A stretch of 64,000 nucleotides of DNA from Aurantimonas coralicida_A (GCF_036016755.1 NZ_JAYXIH010000023.1:1-64000); one strand, 5' to 3'; shown: positions 33,224 to 43,260, numbered from the stretch's first letter. A program made the numbers and translations. Notes: generated by a model from the sequence alone, not told the origin.

Positions 33224-34387
33224 ATGGCTATGGAAGAAGGTGTGAAGACCCATCCGGATTATCCGGTTCCGGAGACCATGAAAGCCTGGGTTCTGGGCGA
33301 TCCGGGGCAGCTGACCTTTGTCGACAAGGCCGTCCCTTCGCCGAAGAAAGCGGAGGTCCTGGTCCGCATCGATGCCGTTGCCATCTGCGCCACCGATCTT
33401 GAGATCATTCACCACGGTCCGCCAGCGCAGATCGAGGGCGGCGCGCCGTTCAACAAGAACTTCACGCCGGGCCACGAGTATATGGGAACCGTGGTCGCGC
33501 TCGGGCAGGGCGTCGACGAATACGCCATCGGTGAGCGCGTGACGGTCGAGATTCACGCCGGCTGCGGCCAGTGCAAGCGTTGCCGGCAGGGCATGTATAC
33601 GTCCTGCCACAACTACGGCAAGAACTACGGCAACGTCGACAAGGGCCATCGCGCCAACGGTTTCACGACCGATGGCGGCTTCTGCGAATACCAGGTGAAC
33701 AACATCAACACCCTGGTGCATGTCGCCGATGACATGAGCGATGAGGAGGCGACGCTCGTCGTCACTGCCGGAACCGCGATGTACGGCCTGACCGAGCTCG
33801 GCGGTCTCGTAGCGGGCGAAAGCGTCGTCGTCAGCGGGCCGGGCCCGATCGGCCTGCTGGGTGCCGCCGTCGCCAAGGCGCTCGGCGCGCAGCCGGTGAT
33901 TTTGACCGGAACCCGCGACAACCGGCTCGAGATCGGCAAGCGCCTCGGCGCCGACCACGTCATCAACGTGCGCAATGAAGACCCTGTCGAGGCCGTTCGT
34001 CGGCTCACCGACGGCAAGGGCGTCGACTATGTGGTGGAATGCTCGGGGGCACCGAATGCGGTCAACGAGGCGGCGCAGATGCTGAACCGCGGCGGCAAGA
34101 TCTGCCTGGCAGCCTTCCCGAGCGCGCCGGTGCCCGTCGACGTGGCCTATCTGGTTCGCAACAACATCTACGTTTACGGCATCCGGGGCGAAGGCAAGGG
34201 CGCGACACACCGCGCCGAGGCCTTCATGCGCCAGAAGCGCTTCGACGCCACCCAGATCCACACCCACACCTTTCCGATGGAAAACCTGCCGGAGGCGCTG
34301 CGCTACGCCAAGGACCGCGTGGAAGACGCGATCAAGGTGGTGGTCCGCAACAAGCAGGCGCAAGCCCAGTCGATCGCGGCGGAATGA
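33224..34387 (+). CDS. zinc-dependent medium-chain alcohol/polyol dehydrogenase
   Basis: A 387-aa MDR-family enzyme starting at ATG 33224 behind GGGAGGAG. Catalytic zinc ligands are Cys in VAICATDLE and His-Glu in PGHEYMG; the structural zinc lobe has four Cys in HAGCGQCKRCRQGMYTSCHN. The NAD(P) motif is GPGPIGLLGAAVAKALGA. Resembles threonine/sorbitol dehydrogenase-type members. In this operon it would oxidise a hydroxyl group to a carbonyl, feeding the Mo hydroxylase or dehydratase. Confidence 0.87.
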   Translation: MAMEEGVKTHPDYPVPETMKAWVLGDPGQLTFVDKAVPSPKKAEVLVRIDAVAICATDLEIIHHGPPAQIEGGAPFNKNFTPGHEYMGTVVALGQGVDEYAIGERVTVEIHAGCGQCKRCRQGMYTSCHNYGKNYGNVDKGHRANGFTTDGGFCEYQVNNINTLVHVADDMSDEEATLVVTAGTAMYGLTELGGLVAGESVVVSGPGPIGLLGAAVAKALGAQPVILTGTRDNRLEIGKRLGADHVINVRNEDPVEAVRRLTDGKGVDYVVECSGAPNAVNEAAQMLNRGGKICLAAFPSAPVPVDVAYLVRNNIYVYGIRGEGKGATHRAEAFMRQKRFDATQIHTHTFPMENLPEALRYAKDRVEDAIKVVVRNKQAQAQSIAAE

Positions 34388-34408
34388 TCAGGATCGAAGG
34401 TCGAGATA

Positions 34409-35326
34409 ATGTTGTCCTTTGAGGAATACGTCACGCCGCGCGGCCTGCGGGAAGCGCTGGAGACAGTCGGCAAGCTTCCCGCGGACGGCAAGGTCATCGC
34501 CGGGGCGACCGACGTCCTGCCCTATGCCCGCGAGGGCCGGGGCGGAGACGTGCATTATTCGATCGTCGTCGATCTGAGCCGGGTCCGCGAGTTCCAGGGT
34601 TACGAACACGTCGGCAACCGGGTTCGGCTCAACGCGAATGTCGCCTTTCAGGCCTTTCTGACCGACGCCGTCCTGCGCGAGCATCTGCCCTGTATGCCGT
34701 ATTGCGCGATCTGGTTCGCCGACGACCAGGTGCGCGAACAGGCGACGCTGGCGGGCAATATCGCCAATGCCTCTCCAGCGGCGGACGGCGTGCCGCCGCT
34801 GCTCGCGATGAACGCGGATGTGGAGCTTGCGTCTCTGGAAAACGGCGACATCCGCCGCCGGACGCTGCCGATCGGCGACTTCATCCTTGGTCCCGGCCGC
34901 ACCGCACTGCGAGCCGGTGAACTGATCACCGCCGTGATCTGTGAATCGATGCGCGGCTATGGCGGCTCGTTTCAAAAAGTGGGCCAGCGACGCTCCCTCG
35001 TCATATCCAGGGTGTCGGCCGTCGCGCTGGTCAAGACCAACGCCGCCGGCAACGTCTTTGAAGACGTTCGGCTGGCGCTCGGCGGGGTCGGTCCTGTGCC
35101 CGTCCGGCTGCACGATATCGAGACCATGCTGATCGGCCAGCCCATCACCCGCGAGCTGGTGGCCGAAGCCAGCGTGTTGCCGGCCGAGCGCGTCGCTTCG
35201 CGCTCGCGTGTCGCCTATCGCCAGCGGGTCGTGCGGGGCTTTGTGGAGGCCGCGCTGGAAGACGCGCTCGTCGCGTGCGGCGCGCCGGTTCCGAATGCAC
35301 AGCAGAGGGAAGCAGCTCATGTCTGA
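34409..35326 (+). CDS. Mo-hydroxylase FAD-binding subunit
   Basis: A 305-aa CoxM/XdhB-type flavoprotein. The FAD loops appear as VIAGATDVLPYAREG and TLAGNIANASPAADGVPPLLAMNADV, and the C-terminal CO-dehydrogenase flavoprotein domain follows. It passes electrons from the FeS subunit to NAD+ or a quinone. The gene overlaps the next start by 8 bp, so the subunits are co-translated. Confidence 0.85.
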   Translation: MLSFEEYVTPRGLREALETVGKLPADGKVIAGATDVLPYAREGRGGDVHYSIVVDLSRVREFQGYEHVGNRVRLNANVAFQAFLTDAVLREHLPCMPYCAIWFADDQVREQATLAGNIANASPAADGVPPLLAMNADVELASLENGDIRRRTLPIGDFILGPGRTALRAGELITAVICESMRGYGGSFQKVGQRRSLVISRVSAVALVKTNAAGNVFEDVRLALGGVGPVPVRLHDIETMLIGQPITRELVAEASVLPAERVASRSRVAYRQRVVRGFVEAALEDALVACGAPVPNAQQREAAHV

Positions 35327-37199
35327 CCGCGTCCTGACCATGACCGTCAACGGCCGCAAATTCGCCCGGCCGCTCAATGGCAGCTACCGCCTGCTCGATT
35401 ATCTGCGCGAGGAGATCAACCTCACCGGAAGCAAGGAAGGTTGCGGCGCCGGCGAGTGCGGCACCTGTTCGGTCTTCGTCGACGGCAAGCTGGTAAAATC
35501 CTGTCTCATGCCGGCGGTGAAGGCTGACGGGGCGGACATCCAGACCATCGAGGGGCTCGCGCCGCGCGGTGAGCTGACCACCCTGCAGCAGGCCTTTCAC
35601 AAGACCGGCGCCAGCCAGTGTGGCTACTGCATCCCGGGCATGGTGATGGCGGCCACGTCCGCACTGCGCGAAAACCCGTTCGCTGACCTCGAAGAGATCA
35701 AGGAGCGCCTCGGCGGAAACATCTGCCGCTGTACGGGCTACACGAAGATCTTCGAGGCGGTTGAACTGGCCAGGGATGTCATGAATGGCCGTCTTCCCGC
35801 CACCGCGCTCGATGAGGACGGCGCTGGCGCGTCCTATATCGGCAACAATGTCCGCCGGCTCGATGCGCCGAGCAAGGTGTCCGGCGCGCTGAAATACGCC
35901 GGCGACATGACGATGCAGGACATGCTGCACATGCAGGTTCTGCGCAGCCCGTATCCCCATGCGAAGATCCTCTCGATCGACACGTCCGCCGCCGAGGCGC
36001 TGGACGGCGTGGAATGTGTGATCACGCACGAGGATGTGCCCGGTTTGGACGGGTTTGGCGTCTTCGTCCACGACCAGCCGGTGATGGCGCGCGAAAAGGT
36101 GCGTTACGTCGGCGAAGCCGTCGCGGCGGTCTCGGCCGAGACCCAGGAGATCGCGCGCAGGGCGCTTGGGCTGATCAAGGTCGCTTACGAGGAACTGCCG
36201 GGCGTCTTCGATCCCGAGGAAGCGATGCGGCCCGGCGCGGTCGTCGTGCACGACACTGCCCAGGACAATGTCGTCAAGCACATCCCCATCCGCAAAGGTG
36301 ATGTCGAGCGGGGCTTTGCCGAGGCCGATGTCGTCGTCGAGAACAGCTATTCGACCCAACAAGTCGAGCACGCCTATCTCGAGCCGGAGGCGGGCCTTGC
36401 CTATGTCGATCACGACGGCGTCGTGACCGTCGTCTCCCCGAGCCAGAACATCACCCACCATCGCCACATGCTGTCGACCATCATCGATAAGCCGATCAAC
36501 AAGGTCCGCTTCATCATGAGCCCGGTCGGCGGCGGCTTTGGCGGCAAGGAGGACATGATCTACCAGGGCATGCTGGCGCTTTCCGCCATGAAGAGCGGAC
36601 GCCCTGTTCGGATTGTCTTCACCCGCGAGGAATCAATCATCGCGACGGCCAAGCGCCACCCTTCGAAGGTGACCTACAGGATGGGCCTAAAGAACGACGG
36701 CACGATCACGGCCGTCTCGTTCAAGATGATCAGCGACGGCGGCGCCTATGGCATGTCCACCGAAGGCGTCATGCGCAAGGCCGCGATCCTGTCGCTCGGG
36801 CCATACGACATCGCCAACACGCGGATCGACACGTTCGGCGTCTACACCAACAACACGCCGTCCGGCGCGTTCCGGACCTTCGGCGCCATGCAGGCGCAGT
36901 TCGCCACCGAGTCACACCTCGACATCTGTGCCGAAAGGCTCGGTCTCGATCCATTCGAGATCAGGCGCCGGAACATGATGACGGTCGGGTCACATACGCA
37001 CACGGGGCAGCGGCTCGACACGGTTTCCATCGGCGAGGTGCTGAAAACCGCCGAGGCGTTCTGCCGCTGGGAAACGGGCGCGCCGACGGGCCGCGGCGCC
37101 ACGCGGTCGGATCTCGGCGGTCCCGACACGCGCCAGCCCTGCACCCTCGGTGCTCGTTTTCGCCAAGCGGCGGCGGATGACAAGCAGGAGGTTGCCTGA
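35319..37199 (+). CDS. Mo-hydroxylase: 2Fe-2S subunit fused to N-terminal half of Mo subunit
   Basis: A 626-aa fusion. Residues 1-150 are a standard two-cluster 2Fe-2S subunit: Cys42, 47, 50, 62 for the ferredoxin-type cluster and CGYC (101-104) with CRC (136-138) for the second. From about 175 (NNVRRLDAPSKVSGALKYAGD) it continues as the first half of a xanthine-oxidase-family Mo subunit with GGGFGG (404-409) and SGAFRTFGAMQAQFATE. It stops before the catalytic Glu region, which is on the next ORF. The last 50 residues are atypical. Fusion plus split is an unusual architecture. Confidence 0.83.
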   Translation: MSDRVLTMTVNGRKFARPLNGSYRLLDYLREEINLTGSKEGCGAGECGTCSVFVDGKLVKSCLMPAVKADGADIQTIEGLAPRGELTTLQQAFHKTGASQCGYCIPGMVMAATSALRENPFADLEEIKERLGGNICRCTGYTKIFEAVELARDVMNGRLPATALDEDGAGASYIGNNVRRLDAPSKVSGALKYAGDMTMQDMLHMQVLRSPYPHAKILSIDTSAAEALDGVECVITHEDVPGLDGFGVFVHDQPVMAREKVRYVGEAVAAVSAETQEIARRALGLIKVAYEELPGVFDPEEAMRPGAVVVHDTAQDNVVKHIPIRKGDVERGFAEADVVVENSYSTQQVEHAYLEPEAGLAYVDHDGVVTVVSPSQNITHHRHMLSTIIDKPINKVRFIMSPVGGGFGGKEDMIYQGMLALSAMKSGRPVRIVFTREESIIATAKRHPSKVTYRMGLKNDGTITAVSFKMISDGGAYGMSTEGVMRKAAILSLGPYDIANTRIDTFGVYTNNTPSGAFRTFGAMQAQFATESHLDICAERLGLDPFEIRRRNMMTVGSHTHTGQRLDTVSIGEVLKTAEAFCRWETGAPTGRGATRSDLGGPDTRQPCTLGARFRQAAADDKQEVA

Positions 37200-38209
37200 T
37201 GAAGCGCTGGGCGAGGGGGCGCGGCATGGCCGCATCCTGGTACGGCATTGCCCGTACCGCGACGATCGACCGGGCGGGCGCCTGGGTGGAGATGGATGAT
37301 GGCGGCACCGCGAAGGTGGTCACCGGCGTCACCGAGATCGGCGAGGGCATCCTGACGGTGCTCGCGCAGGTCGCCGCCGAGGAGCTCGGCATCCGGCCTG
37401 ATGATGTGACGATCGGCGACAACGACACGGCGCGCTCGCCCGAGGCGGCGCATGCCGGCGCGACGCGCCAGACCTACATGATTGGCAACTGCGTCGCGAT
37501 TGCATGCCGCGACGCCCGCGCCAAGCTCGATGCCGAACTGGCCGATCACTGGCAGGTCGATGCCGCGACGATCAAGGCGTTCGACGGCGAAATCTGGGCC
37601 GAGGGCACCAACAACCGGATGACCGTCGATGAGGCGGTGGCGCTCTGCAAGAAGCGGGGGGTCGTGCCGGTCGGCTCCGGCTCGTTCACGGCGCACGGCA
37701 CCGGTCTCGATCCCGTCGACGGCTCCGGCGCTCCCTGGCAGGCCTATGTCTTCGGCTGCCAGGTCGCGGAGGTCGAAGTCGACACTTTGACGGGCGAGGT
37801 TCAGGTGCTGGGCATGTGGGCCGTTCACGACGTCGGCCGAGCGATCAATCCTCGCGGTGTGGAGGGCCAGATCGAAGGCGGCATCGTGCAAGGGTTGGGC
37901 CAGGCGCTGATGGAAGACTATCAGCTCGAAAAGGGTCACACGACCACCCACGGCTTCTCCAAATATATCCTGCCGACGTCGCTCGACATTCCGCAGATCA
38001 ACACGATGCTGGTGGAAGACCGCGACCCGCGCAGCCCGCTCGGCGCCAAGGGCATCGGCGAACCGGCGCTGGTGCCGACGGCGCCTGCAATCATGAACGC
38101 CATTTACGACGCGATCGGCGTGCGCATCACCGCGCTGCCGGCAACACCGGAATCCATCTTGCAGGGTTTGGAAGAGAAAAAATCCGCCAAACTGGAGATG
38201 GCCAACTGA
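37199..38209 (+). CDS. Mo-hydroxylase: C-terminal half of Mo subunit
   Basis: A 336-aa protein equivalent to the second Mo-binding half: RGRGMAASWYG at the start, VTEIGEGILTVLAQVAAEELG, RQTYMIGN, and GAKGIGEPALVPTAPA with the catalytic Glu288. Its ATG overlaps the previous stop as TGATG, a coupling arrangement, so the split looks natural rather than a fresh frameshift. A separate medium Mo subunit is known in nicotinate dehydrogenase (NdhL/NdhM). Together with the two preceding genes it would form one molybdenum hydroxylase oxidising an aldehyde or heterocycle. Confidence 0.83.
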   Translation: MKRWARGRGMAASWYGIARTATIDRAGAWVEMDDGGTAKVVTGVTEIGEGILTVLAQVAAEELGIRPDDVTIGDNDTARSPEAAHAGATRQTYMIGNCVAIACRDARAKLDAELADHWQVDAATIKAFDGEIWAEGTNNRMTVDEAVALCKKRGVVPVGSGSFTAHGTGLDPVDGSGAPWQAYVFGCQVAEVEVDTLTGEVQVLGMWAVHDVGRAINPRGVEGQIEGGIVQGLGQALMEDYQLEKGHTTTHGFSKYILPTSLDIPQINTMLVEDRDPRSPLGAKGIGEPALVPTAPAIMNAIYDAIGVRITALPATPESILQGLEEKKSAKLEMAN

Positions 38210-38333
38210 CGGCCCCGACAGTGCTCTCGGGCCGGCCGGACAGGAGTCGTCCGGTTTGCCGAGTGTGCGTCCGGAGACGTTGAATTTCATCGCGGCGGGA
38301 GGTCGCCGAGCGCATTACTGGGAGGAGAACAAC

Positions 38334-39299
38334 ATGCATTCGTTCAAATTTGGCGGGGGGCTTATCGCCGCCGCGCTGGCGGCCGTCACACTCGCCGGAA
38401 GTCTTCCAGCCCGGGCCGAGTATCCGGAAAAGCCTGTCGAAATGACCGTCCTGTTCGGCGGCACGGCCAACACCACGGCGCAGCTTCTGGCGGAGCTGAT
38501 GTCCCGGGAACTCGGTTCTCCGGTCGTGCCCGTCGCCCGCACCGGCGGGGGTGGCGCGATCGGCTATGCCCACGTCCAGTCGACCCGTCCTGACGGCTAC
38601 AATATCGTGTGGAACTCCAACTCCATCAACACGACGTATCACCTCGGCAATCTGCCGTTCAACTATGAGGAATTCGCACCGATCGCCCAGGTGTCGGTCG
38701 AAATCCCGGTCCTCGCGGTGAATGTCTCGACGGGCTGGAAAAGCCTCGACGAGATGGCCAAGGCCGTCAAGGAAGGCGGCAAGAAGATCAATGTCGGCAT
38801 TTCCGGCAAGGGCTCGTTCACCCATCTGACGTCGGCAGCCCTGTTCGACGCCATGGGCATCGCCGATCAGGTCAACTACGTCTCTTACGGGGACGGCAAG
38901 GCGCCCGTCGAATTGCTGGCCGGTCGTATCGATGCCGCCATCCAATGGCCGGGCCAGTTTCTTTCCTATGTCCAGTCCGGTGACCTGACTGTCCTCGGTT
39001 CAACCGGGGCAGAGCCGGTCAGCGTTCTACCCGATGTGAAGACGGCCAAGAGCCAGGGCTACGACATCGACATCTCGATGTGGCGTGGCTTGGCTGCGCC
39101 CAAGGGAACCCCGGACGACGTGCTCGCAAAGCTGGAGGCGGCGGCCAAGGCAGCGGCGGAGTCGGACGAATTCATCGCGGCTTCCAAGAACATCGGCTTT
39201 GAGCCGGCCTTCAAGTCACGTGCGGAATTCGGCGAAATCATCGCCCGCGATGATAAGTTCTACGCCGAGCTCCTCGGCGAACTGGGTATGACGAAATAA
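38334..39299 (+). CDS. tctC: TctC/Bug-type tricarboxylate transporter binding protein
   Basis: A 321-aa periplasmic protein with signal peptide (cleavage about Ala28), starting at ATG 38334 behind GGAGGAG. YPEKPVEMTVLFGGTANTTAQLLAELMSRELG and VVPVARTGGGGAIGYAHVQST are typical of the Bug family, which binds carboxylates through backbone contacts. It delivers substrate to TctB/TctA. The ligand is expected to be an acid related to the enzymes in the operon. Confidence 0.87.
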   Translation: MHSFKFGGGLIAAALAAVTLAGSLPARAEYPEKPVEMTVLFGGTANTTAQLLAELMSRELGSPVVPVARTGGGGAIGYAHVQSTRPDGYNIVWNSNSINTTYHLGNLPFNYEEFAPIAQVSVEIPVLAVNVSTGWKSLDEMAKAVKEGGKKINVGISGKGSFTHLTSAALFDAMGIADQVNYVSYGDGKAPVELLAGRIDAAIQWPGQFLSYVQSGDLTVLGSTGAEPVSVLPDVKTAKSQGYDIDISMWRGLAAPKGTPDDVLAKLEAAAKAAAESDEFIAASKNIGFEPAFKSRAEFGEIIARDDKFYAELLGELGMTK

Positions 39300-39329
39300 A
39301 CCGACAGATTCCGTTTCGAGGAGGGGCAG

Positions 39330-39845
39330 ATGTCGGAAAAAATGCGTGATGTCGTAACCGGCATGCTGCTTCTGACCCTGTCTTTGGTCTGGATGCTGAT
39401 TGTCTGGCGCACGATACCGCCGGGCACGGGAGGCGGGGACGTCGGTCCCCGCGCTTTCCCGCTCCTCCTGGGCGCGTTGCTGGCGGTCTTCTCGCTGTGG
39501 CTGACTATTGCGGCGCTGGGCAAGCGGCGTGACGACGCCGTGACGCCAGGGGCCGAGGGGGCGATCAATGAGCCTGAGGCGGCAGGCGCCAATGGAGCTG
39601 TCGGTCTCGTCGCGGCGATCCTGACTGTCGCGCATCTTCTTGCCTACGGATTTTTGATGCAGCGCATCGGCTTCGTTCTCGCCACGCTCCTGACTGTCGC
39701 GTCGATCATGCTGGTCTGCACGAACGACCGGTCGCCGCTACGCATCGGAGCCATGAGCGTCGGCATCACCTTCGCCTGCTGGCTGATCTTCGGAAAGATC
39801 CTCGGCGTCTATCTCGCGACCGGTTCGTGGATCAATTTGGGTTGA
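39330..39845 (+). CDS. tctB: TctB-type small transporter subunit
   Basis: A 171-aa membrane protein with four predicted helices (near residues 8-25, 42-60, 92-112 and 120-160), matching the small TctB subunit. Weakly conserved in sequence but placed exactly between tctC and tctA. GGGDVGPRAFPLLLGALLAV is the best family landmark. It is needed for assembly of the tripartite tricarboxylate transporter. Confidence 0.85.
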   Translation: MSEKMRDVVTGMLLLTLSLVWMLIVWRTIPPGTGGGDVGPRAFPLLLGALLAVFSLWLTIAALGKRRDDAVTPGAEGAINEPEAAGANGAVGLVAAILTVAHLLAYGFLMQRIGFVLATLLTVASIMLVCTNDRSPLRIGAMSVGITFACWLIFGKILGVYLATGSWINLG

Positions 39846-39854
39846 TGGCCTGAC

Positions 39855-41369
39855 ATGGACAGCTTTCTGACAGCGGCGACAATCGCGCTTCAGCCCGAAA
39901 GCCTCGGCGCGGTGGCGCTCGGCTCGCTCATCGGTCTGATTTTCGGGTCCATTCCCGGACTGACCTTCACGGTCGCATTGGCGCTGGCGCTCCCGCTGAC
40001 CTTCGGCATGGAGTCGGTGCCGGCCATCGGCCTGCTTCTCGGCACCTATATCGGGGGCATGACCGGCGGGTCGGTTTCGGCAATTCTGCTCGGCATTCCC
40101 GGCACGCCGTCCGCCGCAGCGACCGTCATCGACGGTTATCCCATGGCCAAGACCGGGCGCGCGTCGATCGCGCTCGGCATGGCCGTGATCGTTTCCACCT
40201 TCGGCGGCATCTTCAGCCTCATCGTGATGGTCGTGTCGGTGAATCTGGTCTCGCGCATGGCCATGTCCTTCGGCCCGGCCGAAATCTTCGCTCTGGTCGT
40301 ATTCGGACTGTCGACGATTTGCGGCATGGCCGGCAAGTCGATGTTGCGCGGGTTGATCGCCGGGCTGCTCGGACTGATGGCCATGACCATCGGGCTCGAC
40401 GTCCTGGATGGTGTGCCGCGCATGACCTTCGGCACGACGAGCATGCTACAGGGCGTCAACCTTCTCGTCGCCATGATCGGCCTGTTCGCCGTCCCCTTCA
40501 TCATCCAGGTCTTCGAGGAACACCGCAGGGGCGTCGCGCCTCCCGCGCAGATGAGCGATATCCGCGCCGAGCTGCCGTCCTTGCGGCTGATCGCCAGCAA
40601 TTTCTGGCTGATGGTCCGCTGTTCGACCATCGGGACCGTCATCGGCGCCATCCCCGGTACCGGTGGCCCGATCGCCTCGTTCCTCGCCTATGATCATGCC
40701 AAACGCTTTTCCAAGGATCCGTCCAGGTTCGGCAAGGGAGCGATCGAGGGTGTCGTCGCGCCGGAAACCGCGAACAACGCCGTCACCGGGGGAACCATGA
40801 TCCCGCTCCTGTCGCTCGGCATCCCTGGCGATCCGGCGACCGCGATCGTCCTGGCCGGCATGCAGATCCATGGCATCGTGCCGGGACCGGCGCTGTTTCT
40901 CAACCACCAGACGGAAGTCTACGGAATCTACGTCTCGATCGTCGTCGCGTATGTCGCGATCCTGTTCATGCAACTGCTCGGAATCCGGCTGTTCGTCCAC
41001 GTGCTGAGAGTGCCGCCCCGATTGATGGCGGTTCTCATCATCGTTCTGTGCGGCATTGGAGCCTTCACCGTGCGCAACAGCATCTTCGACATCTACACAA
41101 TGGCGATCGTCGGGTTGCTCGCCTACGCGGTGATCAAGGCCGAAATTCCGGTGACCCCGATCATCCTCGGCTTGGTGCTCGGGCCGACGCTGGAAGGCGA
41201 ATTCCGCACGGCCATGAACCTCTCCGGCGGGGATCTCGCCATCTTCTACACGTCGCCAACCGCCCTGTTCTTCTTCGGTCTCGCTGCGTTCATCATCGCG
41301 TTGCAGGTGTCGGGAGAGTTTTTCGCGAAGAGGCGAGGGAAAATGAACGTCGGAGCCAGCAATGCTTGA
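39855..41369 (+). CDS. tctA: TctA-type large transporter subunit
   Basis: A 504-aa protein with about 11-12 membrane segments. The signature stretch IPGTPSAAATVIDGYPMAK and the second GAIPGTGGPIASFLAYDHAKR with PETANNAVTGGTMIPLLSLGIPGD are diagnostic for TctA. It is the permease driven by an ion gradient. Its final codons overlap the next start (ATG at 41362), coupling it to the ThDP enzyme. Confidence 0.9.
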   Translation: MDSFLTAATIALQPESLGAVALGSLIGLIFGSIPGLTFTVALALALPLTFGMESVPAIGLLLGTYIGGMTGGSVSAILLGIPGTPSAAATVIDGYPMAKTGRASIALGMAVIVSTFGGIFSLIVMVVSVNLVSRMAMSFGPAEIFALVVFGLSTICGMAGKSMLRGLIAGLLGLMAMTIGLDVLDGVPRMTFGTTSMLQGVNLLVAMIGLFAVPFIIQVFEEHRRGVAPPAQMSDIRAELPSLRLIASNFWLMVRCSTIGTVIGAIPGTGGPIASFLAYDHAKRFSKDPSRFGKGAIEGVVAPETANNAVTGGTMIPLLSLGIPGDPATAIVLAGMQIHGIVPGPALFLNHQTEVYGIYVSIVVAYVAILFMQLLGIRLFVHVLRVPPRLMAVLIIVLCGIGAFTVRNSIFDIYTMAIVGLLAYAVIKAEIPVTPIILGLVLGPTLEGEFRTAMNLSGGDLAIFYTSPTALFFFGLAAFIIALQVSGEFFAKRRGKMNVGASNA

Positions 41370-43260
41370 GAGTAATTTTGGATCCGGGACTCAGGAAAGC
41401 GAAATTCGGGAACGGGCGGGGCTTATTGCCCGCCACGACGGCGTCGATGCCGCTTTCGCCGCGGGCGATATGACGATGCCGATCGAGACGAGCTTGTCCG
41501 AGGCGCTGGTCATCGGGCTGCTGAAGCAGGGCGTCACTCACTACTTCGCGATTTTCGGGCACGGGTCGACGGATCTGGGAAATGTCCTGAGAATTTACAG
41601 TGAAGCTGGCGTCGTCACGGTGATCAATTGCCGCAACGAGGTCGAGATGGCGCATGCGGCCACCGCGCATGCCTGGCAGTACGGCAAGACGCCGGCCGTC
41701 GTCACCTCGATCGGGCCGGGCGGCCTTCAGGCCATGGCCGGCTCGCTGGCCGCGGCGTCCAACGGCGTCGGCGTCTACCACATCTATGGTGACGAGACGA
41801 CGCGCGGCGAAGGCTACAACATGCAGCAGGTGCCGAAACCCGAACAGGGGATCTTCGGCAAGATCACGGCGCTGATGGGCCAGTCCCACACCTTGCATAC
41901 GCCGGAATCCCTGCGGGAGTGCATGCGCCGCGGGACCAACTGCGTGCATCACCCCTACATGCCGGGCCCGTTCTTCATCTTGCTGCCCATCAACACACAG
42001 CCGCAATCGATGAAGGTGAATGTCGATACGTTTCCCGGCCGCATGGCGCTTTCGGCCGTGGCGCCGGCCGGTCTGGAAGTCTATGAGGCGGCGGCGGCCC
42101 TGCTTGCCCGTCACCGCAAGATCGTGATCAAGGCGGGTGGCGGAACCCGCGGGCATGCTTCCGTGGTACGCGACCTCGCCGAGGCGATCGGTGCCGCGGT
42201 TGTGCTTTCGCCGGGTTCGACCGGCGTGTTGCCCGACGGCCATCCTCAGAACATGCATGTCGGCGGATCGAAGGGCACGATCAGCGGCAATTTTGCCATG
42301 GAAGAGGCCGATCTCGTCGTCTTCGTGGGCTCGCGCGGTGTCTGCCAGGCCGATTGCTCGGGCGTCGGCTATCCCAATGCCAGGGCCGTCATCAACATCA
42401 ATGGCGCGATCGGCGATGTCACCCATTACGCCAACACCTTGCCTCTGCCGGGCGATATCACCTGCGTTGCAGGGCGACTGCTCGATGTTCTGCGCGAAAA
42501 GCCGGCACTGGCGGATGATCGGGGCGAATGGTTGCGCCTTTGCGCCGACAAGAAGGCTGCATGGACGGCGTTCAAGCGCGAGCGGACAGGTGCCGCGCCA
42601 CTCGATGATGCGGTCTGGAAGCAGGCCGTTCTGACGCAGCCGGCGGCAATTCACACCGTCGCTGAATTCGCCAAGCGGATCGGAGCCGCCAAGTTCTTCG
42701 ATGCCGGTGATGTCCAGGCCAACGGCTTTCAGATCGTCGAAGACGATATGGTCGGCGACACCTTCACCGAAACTGGCGCGTCCTACATGGGCTTTGCTGC
42801 CTCGGCGTTGCTGGGGTCCGCCGGTGTGAAGGCGGCCCGCTACGGCATCGCCTTCACCGGCGATGGCTCGTTCATGATGAACCCGCAGGTCCTGATCGAT
42901 GCGGTCGAGCACGGCGTGAAGGGCATGATCGCGCTGTTCGACAATCGCCGGATGGGGGCCATAACCAGCCTGCAATATGCCCAGTATGGGCAGGAGTTTC
43001 GCACCAACGACAGTGTCGCGGTGGACTATGTCGCGATGGCCGGCGCCGTTACCGGCGTAAAGGCCCTGTTCGGCGGCACGACGCGGGATACTCTGCGGGC
43101 GGCGCTTGACGAAGCCCATGCCCATGACGGCCTGTCGCTGGTGCATATTCCCGTCTACGCCGGTCGTGACCCGATCGCGGATATGGGAGCCTATGGCTCC
43201 TGGAATGTCGGCAACTGGGTCGATGACGTCCAGGCCCGCTATCTCGAACAGAAAATCTGA
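41362..43260 (+). CDS. ThDP-dependent C-C lyase/decarboxylase (IolD/acetolactate-synthase-like)
   Basis: A 632-aa thiamine-diphosphate enzyme with PYR, central and PP domains. The catalytic Glu93 is in CRNEVEMAHAA; the ThDP/Mg motif begins GDGSFMMNPQ and ends LFDNRRMG. About 35 extra residues precede the PYR domain, so ATG 41470 is a possible shorter start. Length is close to IolD, which cleaves a cyclic diketone, but decarboxylation of a 2-keto acid is equally possible and fits the neighbouring dehydratase and aldehyde dehydrogenase. Substrate unknown. Confidence 0.82.
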   Translation: MLESNFGSGTQESEIRERAGLIARHDGVDAAFAAGDMTMPIETSLSEALVIGLLKQGVTHYFAIFGHGSTDLGNVLRIYSEAGVVTVINCRNEVEMAHAATAHAWQYGKTPAVVTSIGPGGLQAMAGSLAAASNGVGVYHIYGDETTRGEGYNMQQVPKPEQGIFGKITALMGQSHTLHTPESLRECMRRGTNCVHHPYMPGPFFILLPINTQPQSMKVNVDTFPGRMALSAVAPAGLEVYEAAAALLARHRKIVIKAGGGTRGHASVVRDLAEAIGAAVVLSPGSTGVLPDGHPQNMHVGGSKGTISGNFAMEEADLVVFVGSRGVCQADCSGVGYPNARAVININGAIGDVTHYANTLPLPGDITCVAGRLLDVLREKPALADDRGEWLRLCADKKAAWTAFKRERTGAAPLDDAVWKQAVLTQPAAIHTVAEFAKRIGAAKFFDAGDVQANGFQIVEDDMVGDTFTETGASYMGFAASALLGSAGVKAARYGIAFTGDGSFMMNPQVLIDAVEHGVKGMIALFDNRRMGAITSLQYAQYGQEFRTNDSVAVDYVAMAGAVTGVKALFGGTTRDTLRAALDEAHAHDGLSLVHIPVYAGRDPIADMGAYGSWNVGNWVDDVQARYLEQKI

